A stretch of 64,000 nucleotides of DNA from CAJXMH01 sp964001305 (GTDB lineage Bacteria > Bacteroidota > Bacteroidia > Flavobacteriales_E > Vicingaceae): NCBI GenBank assembly GCA_964001305.1, contig CAXFAI010000008.1, positions 15,313 through 79,312 of the forward strand, in the 5' to 3' direction. The notes beneath the pieces were generated by a model. It made no database searches. It saw only the letters and a list, made by a program, of their open reading frames with translations, and was not told where the DNA came from. Position 1 is the first letter of the stretch, and the number at the start of each line of letters is the position of its first letter. The position numbers and the translations under genes are program-made. Below, one piece after another: positions 18,003-28,816 of the stretch.

Positions 18003-18070
18003 CTTGTCTTAATTTACTATCAAATGTTCAAGGCTTATTGATTAAATTTACCTGCCTTAAATTTAACCAT

Positions 18071-20347
18071 ATGGCCGATTCCCGAAAACAAATAGAAGCA
18101 CTAGATTACCATTCTGATGGAAAACCTGGGAAAATAGAAGTTAGACCTACAAAACCTTACCATACTCAACGCGATTTAGCATTGGCTTATTCTCCGGGAG
18201 TTGCGGAGCCATGTAAAAAAATAGCAGAGGATAAAGATTTGTCTTATAAATACACGGCAAAAGGCAATTTGGTGGCCGTTATCTCAAATGGAACGGCAGT
18301 TCTAGGACTTGGAGATATAGGACCAGATGCATCAAAACCGGTGATGGAGGGGAAAGGATTGCTGTTTAAAATTTTTGCAGACATTGATGTTTTTGATATT
18401 GAAGTAGATCAAACCAATGTTGACGATTTTGTGAAAACGGTTAAAGCCATTGCACCAACCTTTGGTGGAATTAATCTGGAAGATATAAAAGCACCAGAAT
18501 GTTTTGAGATTGAGAATCGATTAAAAAAGGAATTGAATATTCCAATAATGCACGACGATCAGCATGGAACGGCTATTATTTCTGCTGCTGCCATGCTCAA
18601 TGCTTTGGAGTTAGCAGACAAAAAAATTGAAGATATTAAAATCGTTGTAAATGGAGCTGGGGCTTCAGCTATGGCTTGTATCGATTTGTATGTTGCCTTG
18701 GGAGCATCAAAGAGCAACATTGTTATGCTTGATAGTAAAGGAGTTATTCGAAAAGATAGAACAGACCTCAATAAATACAAAAAAAATTACGCGACTGAAC
18801 AAGACCTTCACAATCTTAATGATGCTGTTCAAGGTGCCGATTTGTTTTTAGGGCTTTCTAAAGGAAATGTGCTTACCAAAGAAATGGTCCAGTCAATGGC
18901 TGAAAACCCAATCGTATTTGCACTTGCAAATCCCGACCCTGAAATACCTTACAAAGAAGCCATGGCTGCGCGCAAAGATATTATAATGGCTACAGGACGG
19001 TCGGATCATCCAAATCAAGTAAACAACGTATTAGGTTTTCCATTCATTTTTAGAGGAGCTCTAGATGTTAGGGCAACCACTATTAATGAGGAAATGAAGA
19101 TGGCTGCAGTAAAGGCAATTGCTGAAATTGCAAAAGAACCTGTTCCTGAAGAAGTGAATGAAGCATACAGTTCTCGGAACCTATCGTTTGGTCGAGATTT
19201 TTTAATTCCAAAGCCTATGGACCCACGCTTACTTATGGCAATTGCTCCCGCTGTGGCAAAGGCTGCAATTAAGTCTGGGGTGGCCCAAAAAGAAATAACA
19301 GATTGGGGGCTCTATAAGTTGGAATTGAGTACCAGACTTGGCCTCGATAATAAGCTAATGAAAAACATGACTGAGCGAGCTGGTAGAAAGCCTCAACGTG
19401 TTGTTTTTGCAGAAGCCGACAATTATAAAGTGCTTAAAGCAGCTCAAGTTGTTAAAGATGAGAGTATTGCCATTCCTATTTTGCTTGGAAACAAAAGTAG
19501 AATCGAAGGATTAATTGAAGAGTTTGGAATGGAACTTCAAGGGGTGGAAATTATTGACCCCAAAGATGAGAGCTTAAGAGAAAAAAGGTATCAATTTGGC
19601 GATGTGTTGTTTGAAAAACGGCAAAGGAGAGGAGTTACTCAATACGAGGCACGACATAAAATGCGAGACCGAAATCATTTTGGGGCTATGATGTTGGAGC
19701 AAGGTGAAGCAGATGCCTTTATTAGTGGAATAACTAGAAATTATCCGGAAACCATACGGCCAGCATTGCAAATAATTGGAACGCAAAAAGGGGTCAATAA
19801 AATTGCTGGAATGTATATTTTAATCACCAAAAATGGACCAGTCTTTTTTGCGGATACAACTATTAATGTAAATCCAAGCGCGAGAGATCTTGCAGATATC
19901 ACTTTATTAGCTGCAAAATCAGTTGAGCGTTTAAAAATAAAACCAAGAATTGCTTTGCTGTCTTTTGCTAACTTTGGCTCTACCGACTTTGAAGAATCAA
20001 AGAAAGTTCGAGACGCTGTAAAGATTTTGCATGAAGAGCATCCATCATTAGTGGTTGATGGAGAGCTTCAAGCCAACTTTGCCTTGAGTAAGGAACTGAT
20101 GAAAGAAAAGTTTCCATTTTCTAAATTGGTGAATAAAAAGGTGAATGTGCTTATTTTTCCAAATCTATCAGCAGGAAATATTGCTTACAAATTAGTACAA
20201 GAAATGGGAGAAACTGAAGCCATTGGGCCAATTCTATTGGGCTTGAATAAATCAGTGCATATTTTACAATTGGGAAGTAGCGTGAGAGAAATCGTAAATA
20301 TGGTTACCATTGCAGCGGTAGATGCTCAAACCAGAACTAATAAATAA
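18071..20347 (+). CDS. maeB: NADP-dependent malic enzyme with phosphotransacetylase-like domain
   Basis: This 758-residue enzyme converts malate to pyruvate and CO2 with NADP. The ATG at 18071 (MADSRKQIEALDYHSDG) is chosen; the frame extends 27 codons upstream into the cobB start region without support. The catalytic malic domain covers about residues 1-430 (Tyr in YSPGVAEPCK, metal site in IMHDDQHGTA, nucleotide-binding VVNGAGASAMA). A phosphate acetyl/butyryl-transferase-like domain covers 440-758; in this family it is thought to bind acetyl-CoA as a regulator. It overlaps ruvA by one base (TAATG). Confidence 0.95.
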   Translation: MADSRKQIEALDYHSDGKPGKIEVRPTKPYHTQRDLALAYSPGVAEPCKKIAEDKDLSYKYTAKGNLVAVISNGTAVLGLGDIGPDASKPVMEGKGLLFKIFADIDVFDIEVDQTNVDDFVKTVKAIAPTFGGINLEDIKAPECFEIENRLKKELNIPIMHDDQHGTAIISAAAMLNALELADKKIEDIKIVVNGAGASAMACIDLYVALGASKSNIVMLDSKGVIRKDRTDLNKYKKNYATEQDLHNLNDAVQGADLFLGLSKGNVLTKEMVQSMAENPIVFALANPDPEIPYKEAMAARKDIIMATGRSDHPNQVNNVLGFPFIFRGALDVRATTINEEMKMAAVKAIAEIAKEPVPEEVNEAYSSRNLSFGRDFLIPKPMDPRLLMAIAPAVAKAAIKSGVAQKEITDWGLYKLELSTRLGLDNKLMKNMTERAGRKPQRVVFAEADNYKVLKAAQVVKDESIAIPILLGNKSRIEGLIEEFGMELQGVEIIDPKDESLREKRYQFGDVLFEKRQRRGVTQYEARHKMRDRNHFGAMMLEQGEADAFISGITRNYPETIRPALQIIGTQKGVNKIAGMYILITKNGPVFFADTTINVNPSARDLADITLLAAKSVERLKIKPRIALLSFANFGSTDFEESKKVRDAVKILHEEHPSLVVDGELQANFALSKELMKEKFPFSKLVNKKVNVLIFPNLSAGNIAYKLVQEMGETEAIGPILLGLNKSVHILQLGSSVREIVNMVTIAAVDAQTRTNK

Positions 20348-20928
20348 TGATAGCATATTTAAACGGTCGCTTAGTAGAAAAAAGCCCAACATTTGTAGTT
20401 ATTGATGTAGCTGGTATTGGATATCATGTTTTTATTTCATTAAATACTTTTTCGAAGCTTCCACAAGAAGAAAGTTGTAAGCTTTACACAGAATTAGTTG
20501 TGCGTGAAGATGCACAATTGCTTTATGGCTTTATAAATCCTGCCGAAAAAGAGTTGTTTCAATTATTGACTTCAGTTTCTGGGGTTGGTCCATCTACAGC
20601 TATGATGGTTTTATCAGCAGGAGATTCAATGGAAATACAAGAAGCAATAATAACTGGCGATGTAGCTTGGTTTAAAGGAGTAAAAGGAATTGGGCCAAAA
20701 TCAGCCCAACGGATAATAATAGATTTGAAAGATAAAGTTGCTAAGGTAAATCTTGATTCAGATAATTTAACCTTTAAGGACAATACCCTTAAAGATGAAG
20801 CGTTATCTGCTTTGGTTATGCTCGGCTTTAATAAAAATAAAGCTGAAAAAGTAGTTAGTAATATTCTTCGTTCAAATCAAAACCTCAGTGTTGAGGATGT
20901 CATTAAAAATGCATTAAAAGGCCTTTAG
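20347..20928 (+). CDS. ruvA: Holliday junction DNA helicase subunit RuvA
   Basis: RuvA binds four-way junctions and loads RuvB. The OB-fold N-terminus (MIAYLNGRLVEKSPTFVVID) is followed by two helix-hairpin-helix motifs (LLTSVSGVGPSTAMM and VKGIGPKSAQRIIIDLKDK). A flexible linker and the small RuvB-interacting domain III (DEALSALVMLGFNKNKAE) complete it. The length of 193 residues is standard. The start overlaps the maeB stop by one base, and sprA starts 19 bp later. Confidence 0.97.
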   Translation: MIAYLNGRLVEKSPTFVVIDVAGIGYHVFISLNTFSKLPQEESCKLYTELVVREDAQLLYGFINPAEKELFQLLTSVSGVGPSTAMMVLSAGDSMEIQEAIITGDVAWFKGVKGIGPKSAQRIIIDLKDKVAKVNLDSDNLTFKDNTLKDEALSALVMLGFNKNKAEKVVSNILRSNQNLSVEDVIKNALKGL

Positions 20929-20947
20929 GTAATTTCTGTAAAGTAGT

Positions 20948-23900
20948 TTGGTAAATAGAAATCATCATATAAGCAGGCTATGGCTTTTTCTAATCCTGAT
21001 GGGGGGATTGTTAAGCTCAGCTTCCGGCAAGTCAAATACTTGGCCGGATTTTGATTTTAATAAGGTTTATAATATTCAGCTTCCTGCAGATTCAACGGAA
21101 GATGATTCTAATGATGTAAAACTCATCTATCCATTTGATGATCGAAGTAATGAAGGTTTAAATGAAAACGAAAGTCCGTTATTCTTTGGAGACCCTTCCA
21201 ATGTTGAAAAAGAGTTTGAGTATGACCCTGAATCTGGCGAGTATAATTACTATCAAAAAATAGGAGATAGAGATTTTAGAAGGCCAACCCAAATGACTTT
21301 AGAAGAGTATCTAGAGTATGATATGGAAAATAGTCAGCGGGATTTTTGGCGAAAAAAGGCTGCCGCAGAAACGCTAAATGAATCGCAAGGCTTTAGGCCT
21401 CAATTAAATATTAAAGGAGAACTGTTTGACCGAATTTTTGGTGGAAACACTATTGATATACGCCCTCAAGGATCAGCCGAATTGTCATTTGGAGTAAATA
21501 TTTCACGAAGAGATAATCCGATTTTACCTGAACGTCAAAGAAGAACCACCAATTTTGATTTTAACCAAAAAATTCAATTAAATGTAATTGGGAACATTGG
21601 TGAAAAGTTGAGAATTCAAACAAGCTACAATACAGAAGCAACTTTTGATTTTGAAAACCAAACCAAAATAGAATATACAGGTTACGAAGATGAAATTATT
21701 CAAAAAATTGAAGCAGGAAATGTGTCACTTCCACTTCAAAGTTCACTCATAACTGGAAGCCAAACCTTATTTGGTATTAAAACTGAACTTCAATTTGGAA
21801 GACTGAGGGTGACATCAATTTTTTCGCAAGAAAGAGGAGAAAAAAAGGAAATCAATATTACAGGCGGCGCTCAAGTACAGGAGTTTGAAAAGTCAGCTTC
21901 TGAGTATGAGGAAAATAAGCACTACTTTTTATCTCATTTGTTTAGAGAGAGTTATGAATCAAATCTTGCAAACCCACCACGAATTACATCAAGAATAAAT
22001 ATTACAGCAGTAGAGGTTTATATTACCAATACACAAGGGTCTTTTAATAATACACGTAATATTTTAGGTTTTACAGATTTGGGTTCAGATAGAAGAATAT
22101 ACAATCCAGCTGTTGTTAATAGAACGTATCAAAACACTGATGGAAATCGAGTAGCCGATAATAATGTCAATGATTTATATGCCAACTTAAGTGGAGGGTT
22201 TAGTCAAGCAGGCCAAATTCGAAACTTTAACAATGCCGATCAGATTTTACAATCCGAAGGACTACAAAGTGGTTCTGATTATGAGAGACTAGAAAATGCA
22301 GTCTTGTTATCACCTAATGAGTATGTTTTGAATCCTGAATTGGGTTATATATCATTAAACAGAACCCTGAACCCTCAAGATGTTTTAGCGGTTGCCTATC
22401 GATATACTTACAATGGTAAAGTGTATCAGGTTGGTGATTTATCTACCGACGGAATTGATGGCCAAGAAGCGCTTTATTTGAAGTTGTTGAAAGGAACCAT
22501 TATAGATCCAACTTTGCCAAGTTGGGATTTAATGATGAAAAACGTTTATTCATTGGATGCATTTAATGTTAGCCAAGAAAATTTTCAATTTGAAATTTGG
22601 TATCTAAATGAATCAACGGGTGTAGAAATTCCATATTTCCCCGAAGGAAAACCAGAAGGCAAGCCTTTGATTCAAACCTTAGGTCTTGACCGAATTTCCG
22701 TAGTAAATGATCCACAAGCAGATGGTTTGTTTGACTTTATTCCCAATGTGACTATTAACCCACAAAATGGACGTATTTACTTCCCTGTTCTAGAGCCTTT
22801 TGGCGATTATTTAAAATCTCGATTCGATAATCAGAATTTAGCTACAAAGTATGCCTACGATTCACTTTATACAACCACTAAAATACTTGCCCAACAAGAT
22901 GTAGATCACAATAGGTTTACATTCCGAGGAAGATATCAGTCAAGCTCAGGATCAGAAATTTCTTTAAATACATTCAACATTCCACAAGGCTCAGTTACAG
23001 TTACGGCAGGTGGGGCTCAGTTGACAGAAAATGTGGATTATACGGTCGATTATAATTTAGGTCGGGTTAAAATTTTGAACGATGGTATTTTGGCTTCTGG
23101 TCAACCTATTAAAGTTTCATTAGGAAGTAATTCCTTGTTTAATGTTCAAACTAAAACCTTAATGGGTTCACGTTTTGATTATCGAGTTTCTGAGGACTTA
23201 AATATTGGTGGTACTGTTTTAAATTTAACGGAAAGACCACTGACTCGAAAAATTAATATTGGAGATGAGCCAATTTCGAATACGGTAGTCGGGATAGATG
23301 GGTCTTATCAAACGGAAGCACCTTTTTTAACCCGAGCAGTAGATTTATTGCCTTTTTATTCAACCAAGCAAAAATCTACCTTAACCGTTACAGCAGAAGC
23401 GGCTAAATTATTTCCTGGAAACTCTAGGGCGATTACCAAAAACGGAATCGCATACATAGATGATTTTGAAGGGAGTCAAACGGTAATTGATATTAGAGCG
23501 GCAAATGCTTGGTATTTGGCAAGTACACCTCAGGGTCAAGATGATTTATTTCCGGAAGGGAATTTAAATCAAGAGTTAGACTATGGCTTTAATAGAGCGA
23601 AGCTTGCATGGTATACCATTGATCCGCTATTTTTTAGAAATGATAGCCGAACGCCTTCCCATATTCAGAATTCTGCTAGTCAATCCAATAACTTTTCTAG
23701 AGAAATTTTAGAAACAGAAGTCTTTCCAAATAAAGATCCAGATCCAGGTTTAATCAATAATCTACCAACTTTAGATTTAGCTTTTTATCCACGAGAGAGA
23801 GGTCCGTATAACTATGAAACAAGTGGAGGAGATTATTCTGCTGGATTAAATGCTGATGGTACACTTAAAGAGCCTAGAAGTAGATGGGGGGGTATAATGC

Positions 23901-26900
23901 GCGAAATTCAGTCTAGTGATTTTGAAGCTTCAAATGTGGAATTTATTCAATTCTGGATAATGGACCCTTTTAACGAACAAGATGGGAATCCAAATCATTC
24001 AGGGGGAGATTTGTATTTTAATATTGGTTCTATTTCTGAAGATGTGCTAAAAGATTCTCGAAAAAGTTTCGAGAATGGATTTCCAGTAGATGGCTCAAAT
24101 AATAATACAGATGGAACTATTTGGGGTAGAGTTCCAACGGTGCAGTCTGTAGTTCTTGCATTCGATAATAACCCAAGTTCTAGGGAATTTCAAGATATTG
24201 GATTAGATGGTTTGTCTGATGCTCAGGAACAAGAAGAGTTTCAAGATTATTTAAATGAACTAGCAACAGTTTTAAATCCAGCTGTTTTAAATGAGTTTGC
24301 AGCCGATCCTTCGGAGGATAATTACCACTATTACCGGGGAGGCGATTATGATGCACAGCAACTTTCCATTTTAGAAAGATATAAAATGTTTAACGGTCAT
24401 GAAGGTAACTCGCCAACTGCAGAGCAATCTCCGGAAAGCTATCCAACTGCAGCAACTACCTTGCCCGACCAAGAGGATGTAAACAGGAACTTTAATCTAG
24501 ATCGTACGGAGAGTTATTATCAATACAAAGTTCGATTAAGTCCAGAAATACTTCAAACAACAAATGTGGGTAACAACTACATTACTGATGTAGTTAGAGC
24601 TACCAAAAATGTAAATGGAAAAACCAAAGAAGTGAATTGGTATCAATTTAGAATTCCAATTCGGGATCCCGAAAAAGTAATTGGAAACATTCGAGATTTT
24701 AAATCTATCCGTTTTATGAGGATGTTTTTGAAAGATTTTGATGAAGATGTAATTGTGCGTTTTGCTCGATTAGGTTTAGTTCGTGGTGAATGGAGAGCTT
24801 ATGATCGAGAAGAAATTCCACCGGGAGATACACATGGTTCTGAACCAGGAACTACTTCATTTAATATTGCGGCAGTGAACGTAGAAGAAAATGCAAATCG
24901 TGTTCCTATTAACTACACCATTCCACCAGATATTGAAAGGGAAATAGATTTTGGAACCACAAATCTTCGTCAGCTAAATGAGCAATCTTTGGTGCTTGAT
25001 GTTTGTAATCTTCAAGATGGATACTCAAAGTATGCTTTTCGATATTTGGATTTAGATATCAGACAATATCAACGTCTTAAAATGTATGCTCACGCTGAAG
25101 CGGGACAAAGTGGAGAAGTATTAAATGATGGAGATGTTTCTATTGTACTTCGATTGGGTACTGATTTTGAAAGCAATTATTATGAATATGAAGTGCCTCT
25201 GGAAGTAACCTTACCAGGAGAAAACTCTCCTGAGCAAGTATGGCCGGAAAGCAATGAAATTAACTTAGAGTTTGACAAATTGATTAATGCCAAGCAAAAT
25301 AGAAATAGGCAGTTTGTTAATCCAGGTTCAGGTGTTAGTGTTAGCCAAGTCTATGAAATTGAAGATGGAAAGAATTTTATTCGAGTTAGGGGTAATCCTA
25401 ATTTGGCTGAGGTAAGAGTTGTAATGATTGGTGTACGAAACAGAAGGGGAGGCTTGAATAACGATAATGACGATGGGCTCCCTAAATGTGCGGAAGTTTG
25501 GGCAAATGAATTAAGGTTGTCGGATTTTAATAATAAAGGTGGATGGGCAGCTCAAGCACGTGTAAATGCACAATTGGCAGATCTGGGAACCGTTAACTTA
25601 TCTGCAAGTATGAGTACGCCAGGTTGGGGAAGTTTGGAGCAAAAATTAAATGAACGTCAAAGAGAGACTAACCAGCAATACGATTTATCAGCTAGCCTTG
25701 ACCTTGCGAAATTTTTACCCAAGGAAGCTAACTTGAGTATTCCAATGTATTACTCTATTTCAGAAAATGTAATACGTCCTGAGTTTAATCCATTAGATCC
25801 GGATGTTAAATTGAATGATGTTCTTCGTTCAAATGAGTTTACGGATGATTATAAGGATTCAATTAGAAAAATAACCGATGATTACACTCGAAGGCGTAGT
25901 TTGAATTTTACCAATGTTAAAAAAGTACCAGGGCCAAACAAAGGGAAAAGTAGAATCTACGATGTTGAGAATTTATCGTTTAGCTATGCGTATACTGAAA
26001 TATATCAACGAGATATCAATACCAAATACGATAAGCAGGAAACCTACCGTGGAGGTATCAATTATGCTTATTCAGCGCAACCAAAACACATTGAGCCTTT
26101 TAAAAACGTTGAGTTTTTCAAAAAACATAAAGGCTGGGATTGGGTAAAGGACTTCAACTTTAACCCGGTTCCATCTCAAATTAGTGTGCAGTCGTTATTT
26201 GACAGAAGCTATCAAGAGCGTCAAGCAAGAAATATCACGAGCAGTTCAACAAGTTCTTTTGTTTTTGAATCACCACCCTTTTATCAGAAGTCGTTTAATT
26301 GGACTAGACTTTATACTTTGAGGCATAACTTTACAAAATCATTGACCTTTAATTTCAATGCTTCTAATAGGGCATTAATTGGGGAACCTGATGGAAAAGT
26401 AGACCGAGATGATAAAGAGAGTTATGAAGCCTTCAAGCAGGAAGTGTGGAGTAACATTCAAAGGTTTGGCGATAATACCAACTACAACCACAATTTTGAC
26501 TTAAACTACAGCTTACCCTTAAAGAAAATTCCTGGTTTAGATTTTGTAAATGCCAGTGCACGATACTCTGCCACTTATGCATGGGATTTAGTGGGTAACC
26601 CAGATGCAGATACTTCTTTGGGAAGTACCATTCGGAACTCTCAAACCAAAGGTCTTCAAGCAACCTTGTCAATGGATATTCTCTATAATAAATTTCAGTA
26701 CTACAAAGATTTGAAGAATCCTCAGATTGATAATCGATATATTTTTAAAGAAGAAAAGGAAGAGGAAGAAGAAGAGAAAAAGGGTAAGAAAAAGGAGGAG
26801 AAAAAAGGGGAAGACCCCAAAAGCTTAATCGTTGGTGAAGAGATTCCTGATAAACGCACCGAAGCTATAGATGAAGAGCCTGATACGCTTAAGAAGAAGA

Positions 26901-28297
26901 AGTTTATTTTGCAACGCTATTTAATGGATAATGCCATTTATGCTATTACCAGTTTGAAAACGGTTTCATTTAACTACAATGAAACCCAAGGGACAATTCT
27001 TCCAAATTTTGGAAGAACAACTTCTGTACTTGGTATGGATGGTGGTTGGGATGCTCCCGGTTGGGGTTTTGTAGCTGGTGCTCAGGAACCAGGCGATGAT
27101 TACTTTTTTAAAGCGCTAGATAATGGTTGGCTTGTGGAAGATATTTTTGTAAGTGGTGACTTTTCTAAGACGTATAGTAAAACCATGAATATTAGGGCTA
27201 CTATTAAACCCATTGATGGTCTACGAATTCAATTAGAAGCTACCCAGACAGAGTCAGAAAATGTAAGTCGTTATTTTTATTGGGACGATAGTGCTTCAAC
27301 GCCGGCATATAATTATGACGCACCACCAATCGTAAGCGGAAATTACAGCATATCTTATTTAACTTTTAATACCGCATTTGAAAAGGACAAAGAGAAGACT
27401 TTTGAGAATGCTACTTTTAGTCAATTGTTAGCCAATCGTGCAGTCATTTCTCAACGTCTGGGAAGCCAAAATGTGAACTCGCTTCAAAGAGGGGAATTTG
27501 CTGATGGCTACAGTGAAACTTCACAAGAAGTCTTGCTTTATTCATTCTTGTCAGCTTATTCAGACCAGAATGCGAATGCCATTACCATACGCAGTTTTAC
27601 GGATATAATGCCCAAACCAAACTGGAATATAACTTATGATGGTTTATCCAGAATTCCATTCTTTAAAAAGTATTTTAAAAGTGTCACTTTAAATCATCGT
27701 TATCGTTCAACCTTTAGTGTAGGTTCGTATACTCGAAATCCAAATTATGAAACTCAAAATGGCGACCCTTTCTCTAGGGACGTGAACAATAATTTTATCT
27801 CTGATAAACAGCTAAGTACAGCAAGTATAATTGAGCAATTTAGTCCACTTATAAATGTGGATATGACATGGAATAACCGATTGATTACCAGGGTTGAAAT
27901 GAGGCAAGACCGAAATGTGTCCTTGAGCTTTGCAAATAATCAAATCACTGAAGTGAAAGGGAAAGAGTACATTATTGGAGTGGGATACACCTTAACCAAT
28001 CTAAAGTTGCCATTTAAAGTAGGTAAAGTAGAACGCAGCAGTAACCTTGACTTGAGGGCAGATATTTCGCTTCGTGACAATAGAACCATTATAAGAAGAA
28101 TTGTAGAAAATAGAAATGAGCTGACCGCAGGTCAGCGAATTTTCTCAATTAAGTTTACAGCTGATTATCGGTTTAGCAATAAGTTGAATTTGAGGCTGTT
28201 CTACGATCGAGTTGCAAATACTCCATTAATCTCATCTACCTTCCCAACAGCAAATACAAATGCTGGAATTAGTTTGAGGTTTACCCTTTCACAATAG
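20948..28297 (+). CDS. sprA: Type IX secretion outer-membrane translocon SprA
   Basis: SprA is the very large (2449 residues) outer-membrane barrel through which type IX secretion substrates cross, needed for gliding and surface display. It starts with TTG at 20948: an in-frame stop lies just upstream (20939) and later ATGs would remove the signal peptide (RLWLFLILMGGLLSSASG). Family features include the LNIKGELFDRIFGGNTIDIRPQG plug-proximal region, LTVTAEAAKLFPGNSRA, GIAYIDDFEGSQ and repeated barrel strands to the end. Around residues 1930-1960 there is a Lys/Glu tract in what should be a periplasmic or surface loop. The order ruvA-sprA-gcvH is conserved in flavobacteria as I recall it. Confidence 0.97.
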   Translation: MVNRNHHISRLWLFLILMGGLLSSASGKSNTWPDFDFNKVYNIQLPADSTEDDSNDVKLIYPFDDRSNEGLNENESPLFFGDPSNVEKEFEYDPESGEYNYYQKIGDRDFRRPTQMTLEEYLEYDMENSQRDFWRKKAAAETLNESQGFRPQLNIKGELFDRIFGGNTIDIRPQGSAELSFGVNISRRDNPILPERQRRTTNFDFNQKIQLNVIGNIGEKLRIQTSYNTEATFDFENQTKIEYTGYEDEIIQKIEAGNVSLPLQSSLITGSQTLFGIKTELQFGRLRVTSIFSQERGEKKEINITGGAQVQEFEKSASEYEENKHYFLSHLFRESYESNLANPPRITSRINITAVEVYITNTQGSFNNTRNILGFTDLGSDRRIYNPAVVNRTYQNTDGNRVADNNVNDLYANLSGGFSQAGQIRNFNNADQILQSEGLQSGSDYERLENAVLLSPNEYVLNPELGYISLNRTLNPQDVLAVAYRYTYNGKVYQVGDLSTDGIDGQEALYLKLLKGTIIDPTLPSWDLMMKNVYSLDAFNVSQENFQFEIWYLNESTGVEIPYFPEGKPEGKPLIQTLGLDRISVVNDPQADGLFDFIPNVTINPQNGRIYFPVLEPFGDYLKSRFDNQNLATKYAYDSLYTTTKILAQQDVDHNRFTFRGRYQSSSGSEISLNTFNIPQGSVTVTAGGAQLTENVDYTVDYNLGRVKILNDGILASGQPIKVSLGSNSLFNVQTKTLMGSRFDYRVSEDLNIGGTVLNLTERPLTRKINIGDEPISNTVVGIDGSYQTEAPFLTRAVDLLPFYSTKQKSTLTVTAEAAKLFPGNSRAITKNGIAYIDDFEGSQTVIDIRAANAWYLASTPQGQDDLFPEGNLNQELDYGFNRAKLAWYTIDPLFFRNDSRTPSHIQNSASQSNNFSREILETEVFPNKDPDPGLINNLPTLDLAFYPRERGPYNYETSGGDYSAGLNADGTLKEPRSRWGGIMREIQSSDFEASNVEFIQFWIMDPFNEQDGNPNHSGGDLYFNIGSISEDVLKDSRKSFENGFPVDGSNNNTDGTIWGRVPTVQSVVLAFDNNPSSREFQDIGLDGLSDAQEQEEFQDYLNELATVLNPAVLNEFAADPSEDNYHYYRGGDYDAQQLSILERYKMFNGHEGNSPTAEQSPESYPTAATTLPDQEDVNRNFNLDRTESYYQYKVRLSPEILQTTNVGNNYITDVVRATKNVNGKTKEVNWYQFRIPIRDPEKVIGNIRDFKSIRFMRMFLKDFDEDVIVRFARLGLVRGEWRAYDREEIPPGDTHGSEPGTTSFNIAAVNVEENANRVPINYTIPPDIEREIDFGTTNLRQLNEQSLVLDVCNLQDGYSKYAFRYLDLDIRQYQRLKMYAHAEAGQSGEVLNDGDVSIVLRLGTDFESNYYEYEVPLEVTLPGENSPEQVWPESNEINLEFDKLINAKQNRNRQFVNPGSGVSVSQVYEIEDGKNFIRVRGNPNLAEVRVVMIGVRNRRGGLNNDNDDGLPKCAEVWANELRLSDFNNKGGWAAQARVNAQLADLGTVNLSASMSTPGWGSLEQKLNERQRETNQQYDLSASLDLAKFLPKEANLSIPMYYSISENVIRPEFNPLDPDVKLNDVLRSNEFTDDYKDSIRKITDDYTRRRSLNFTNVKKVPGPNKGKSRIYDVENLSFSYAYTEIYQRDINTKYDKQETYRGGINYAYSAQPKHIEPFKNVEFFKKHKGWDWVKDFNFNPVPSQISVQSLFDRSYQERQARNITSSSTSSFVFESPPFYQKSFNWTRLYTLRHNFTKSLTFNFNASNRALIGEPDGKVDRDDKESYEAFKQEVWSNIQRFGDNTNYNHNFDLNYSLPLKKIPGLDFVNASARYSATYAWDLVGNPDADTSLGSTIRNSQTKGLQATLSMDILYNKFQYYKDLKNPQIDNRYIFKEEKEEEEEEKKGKKKEEKKGEDPKSLIVGEEIPDKRTEAIDEEPDTLKKKKFILQRYLMDNAIYAITSLKTVSFNYNETQGTILPNFGRTTSVLGMDGGWDAPGWGFVAGAQEPGDDYFFKALDNGWLVEDIFVSGDFSKTYSKTMNIRATIKPIDGLRIQLEATQTESENVSRYFYWDDSASTPAYNYDAPPIVSGNYSISYLTFNTAFEKDKEKTFENATFSQLLANRAVISQRLGSQNVNSLQRGEFADGYSETSQEVLLYSFLSAYSDQNANAITIRSFTDIMPKPNWNITYDGLSRIPFFKKYFKSVTLNHRYRSTFSVGSYTRNPNYETQNGDPFSRDVNNNFISDKQLSTASIIEQFSPLINVDMTWNNRLITRVEMRQDRNVSLSFANNQITEVKGKEYIIGVGYTLTNLKLPFKVGKVERSSNLDLRADISLRDNRTIIRRIVENRNELTAGQRIFSIKFTADYRFSNKLNLRLFYDRVANTPLISSTFPTANTNAGISLRFTLSQ

Positions 28298-28339
28298 TCA
28301 CTTAAATGCTAATTTTAACCCAAAATAAATACACGAAAA

Positions 28340-28717
28340 ATGAATATTCCAGCTGATTTAAAATATACCAAAGACCATGAATGGGTAAAAATTGATGGAG
28401 ATGTTGCCACTGTAGGTATTACTGATTTTGCACAAGGAGAGCTAGGTGATGTTGTATATGTTGAAATAGAAACATTAGACGAAAGCTTAGCAGAGGGAGA
28501 GGTTTTTGGAACAGTTGAAGCAGTTAAAACTGTTTCTGATTTGTACATGCCATTAGATGGTGAAGTGATTGAAGTAAATGAGGGAATTGAATCAGATCCT
28601 GAGGTAGTGAATAAAGACCCTTACGGTGAAGGTTGGATGATTAAGATAAAAATGTCTGATATTTCTCAAGTGGATAATTTGCTTTCAGCAGAATCGTATC
28701 AAGAAGAGATCGCTTAA
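28340..28717 (+). CDS. gcvH: Glycine cleavage system H protein
   Basis: GcvH is the lipoyl carrier that shuttles the aminomethyl group between the P, T and L proteins. The lipoylated lysine is K63 in TVEAVKTVSD, with the flanking hammerhead-fold residues (GITDFAQGELGDVVYVE). The length of 125 residues is normal. It lies 42 bp after sprA and is probably on the same transcript. Its main partner gcvP is about 13 kb away at 41310. Confidence 0.97.
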   Translation: MNIPADLKYTKDHEWVKIDGDVATVGITDFAQGELGDVVYVEIETLDESLAEGEVFGTVEAVKTVSDLYMPLDGEVIEVNEGIESDPEVVNKDPYGEGWMIKIKMSDISQVDNLLSAESYQEEIA

Positions 28718-28816
28718 TTATTGAGGTTGGTGAAAAGACTTAACATACAATTGTTTTTAATCACCCCAATCTCACTTTAAAAATTATTATTTTAGCTTTC
28801 TAATTATTTTTAATTT

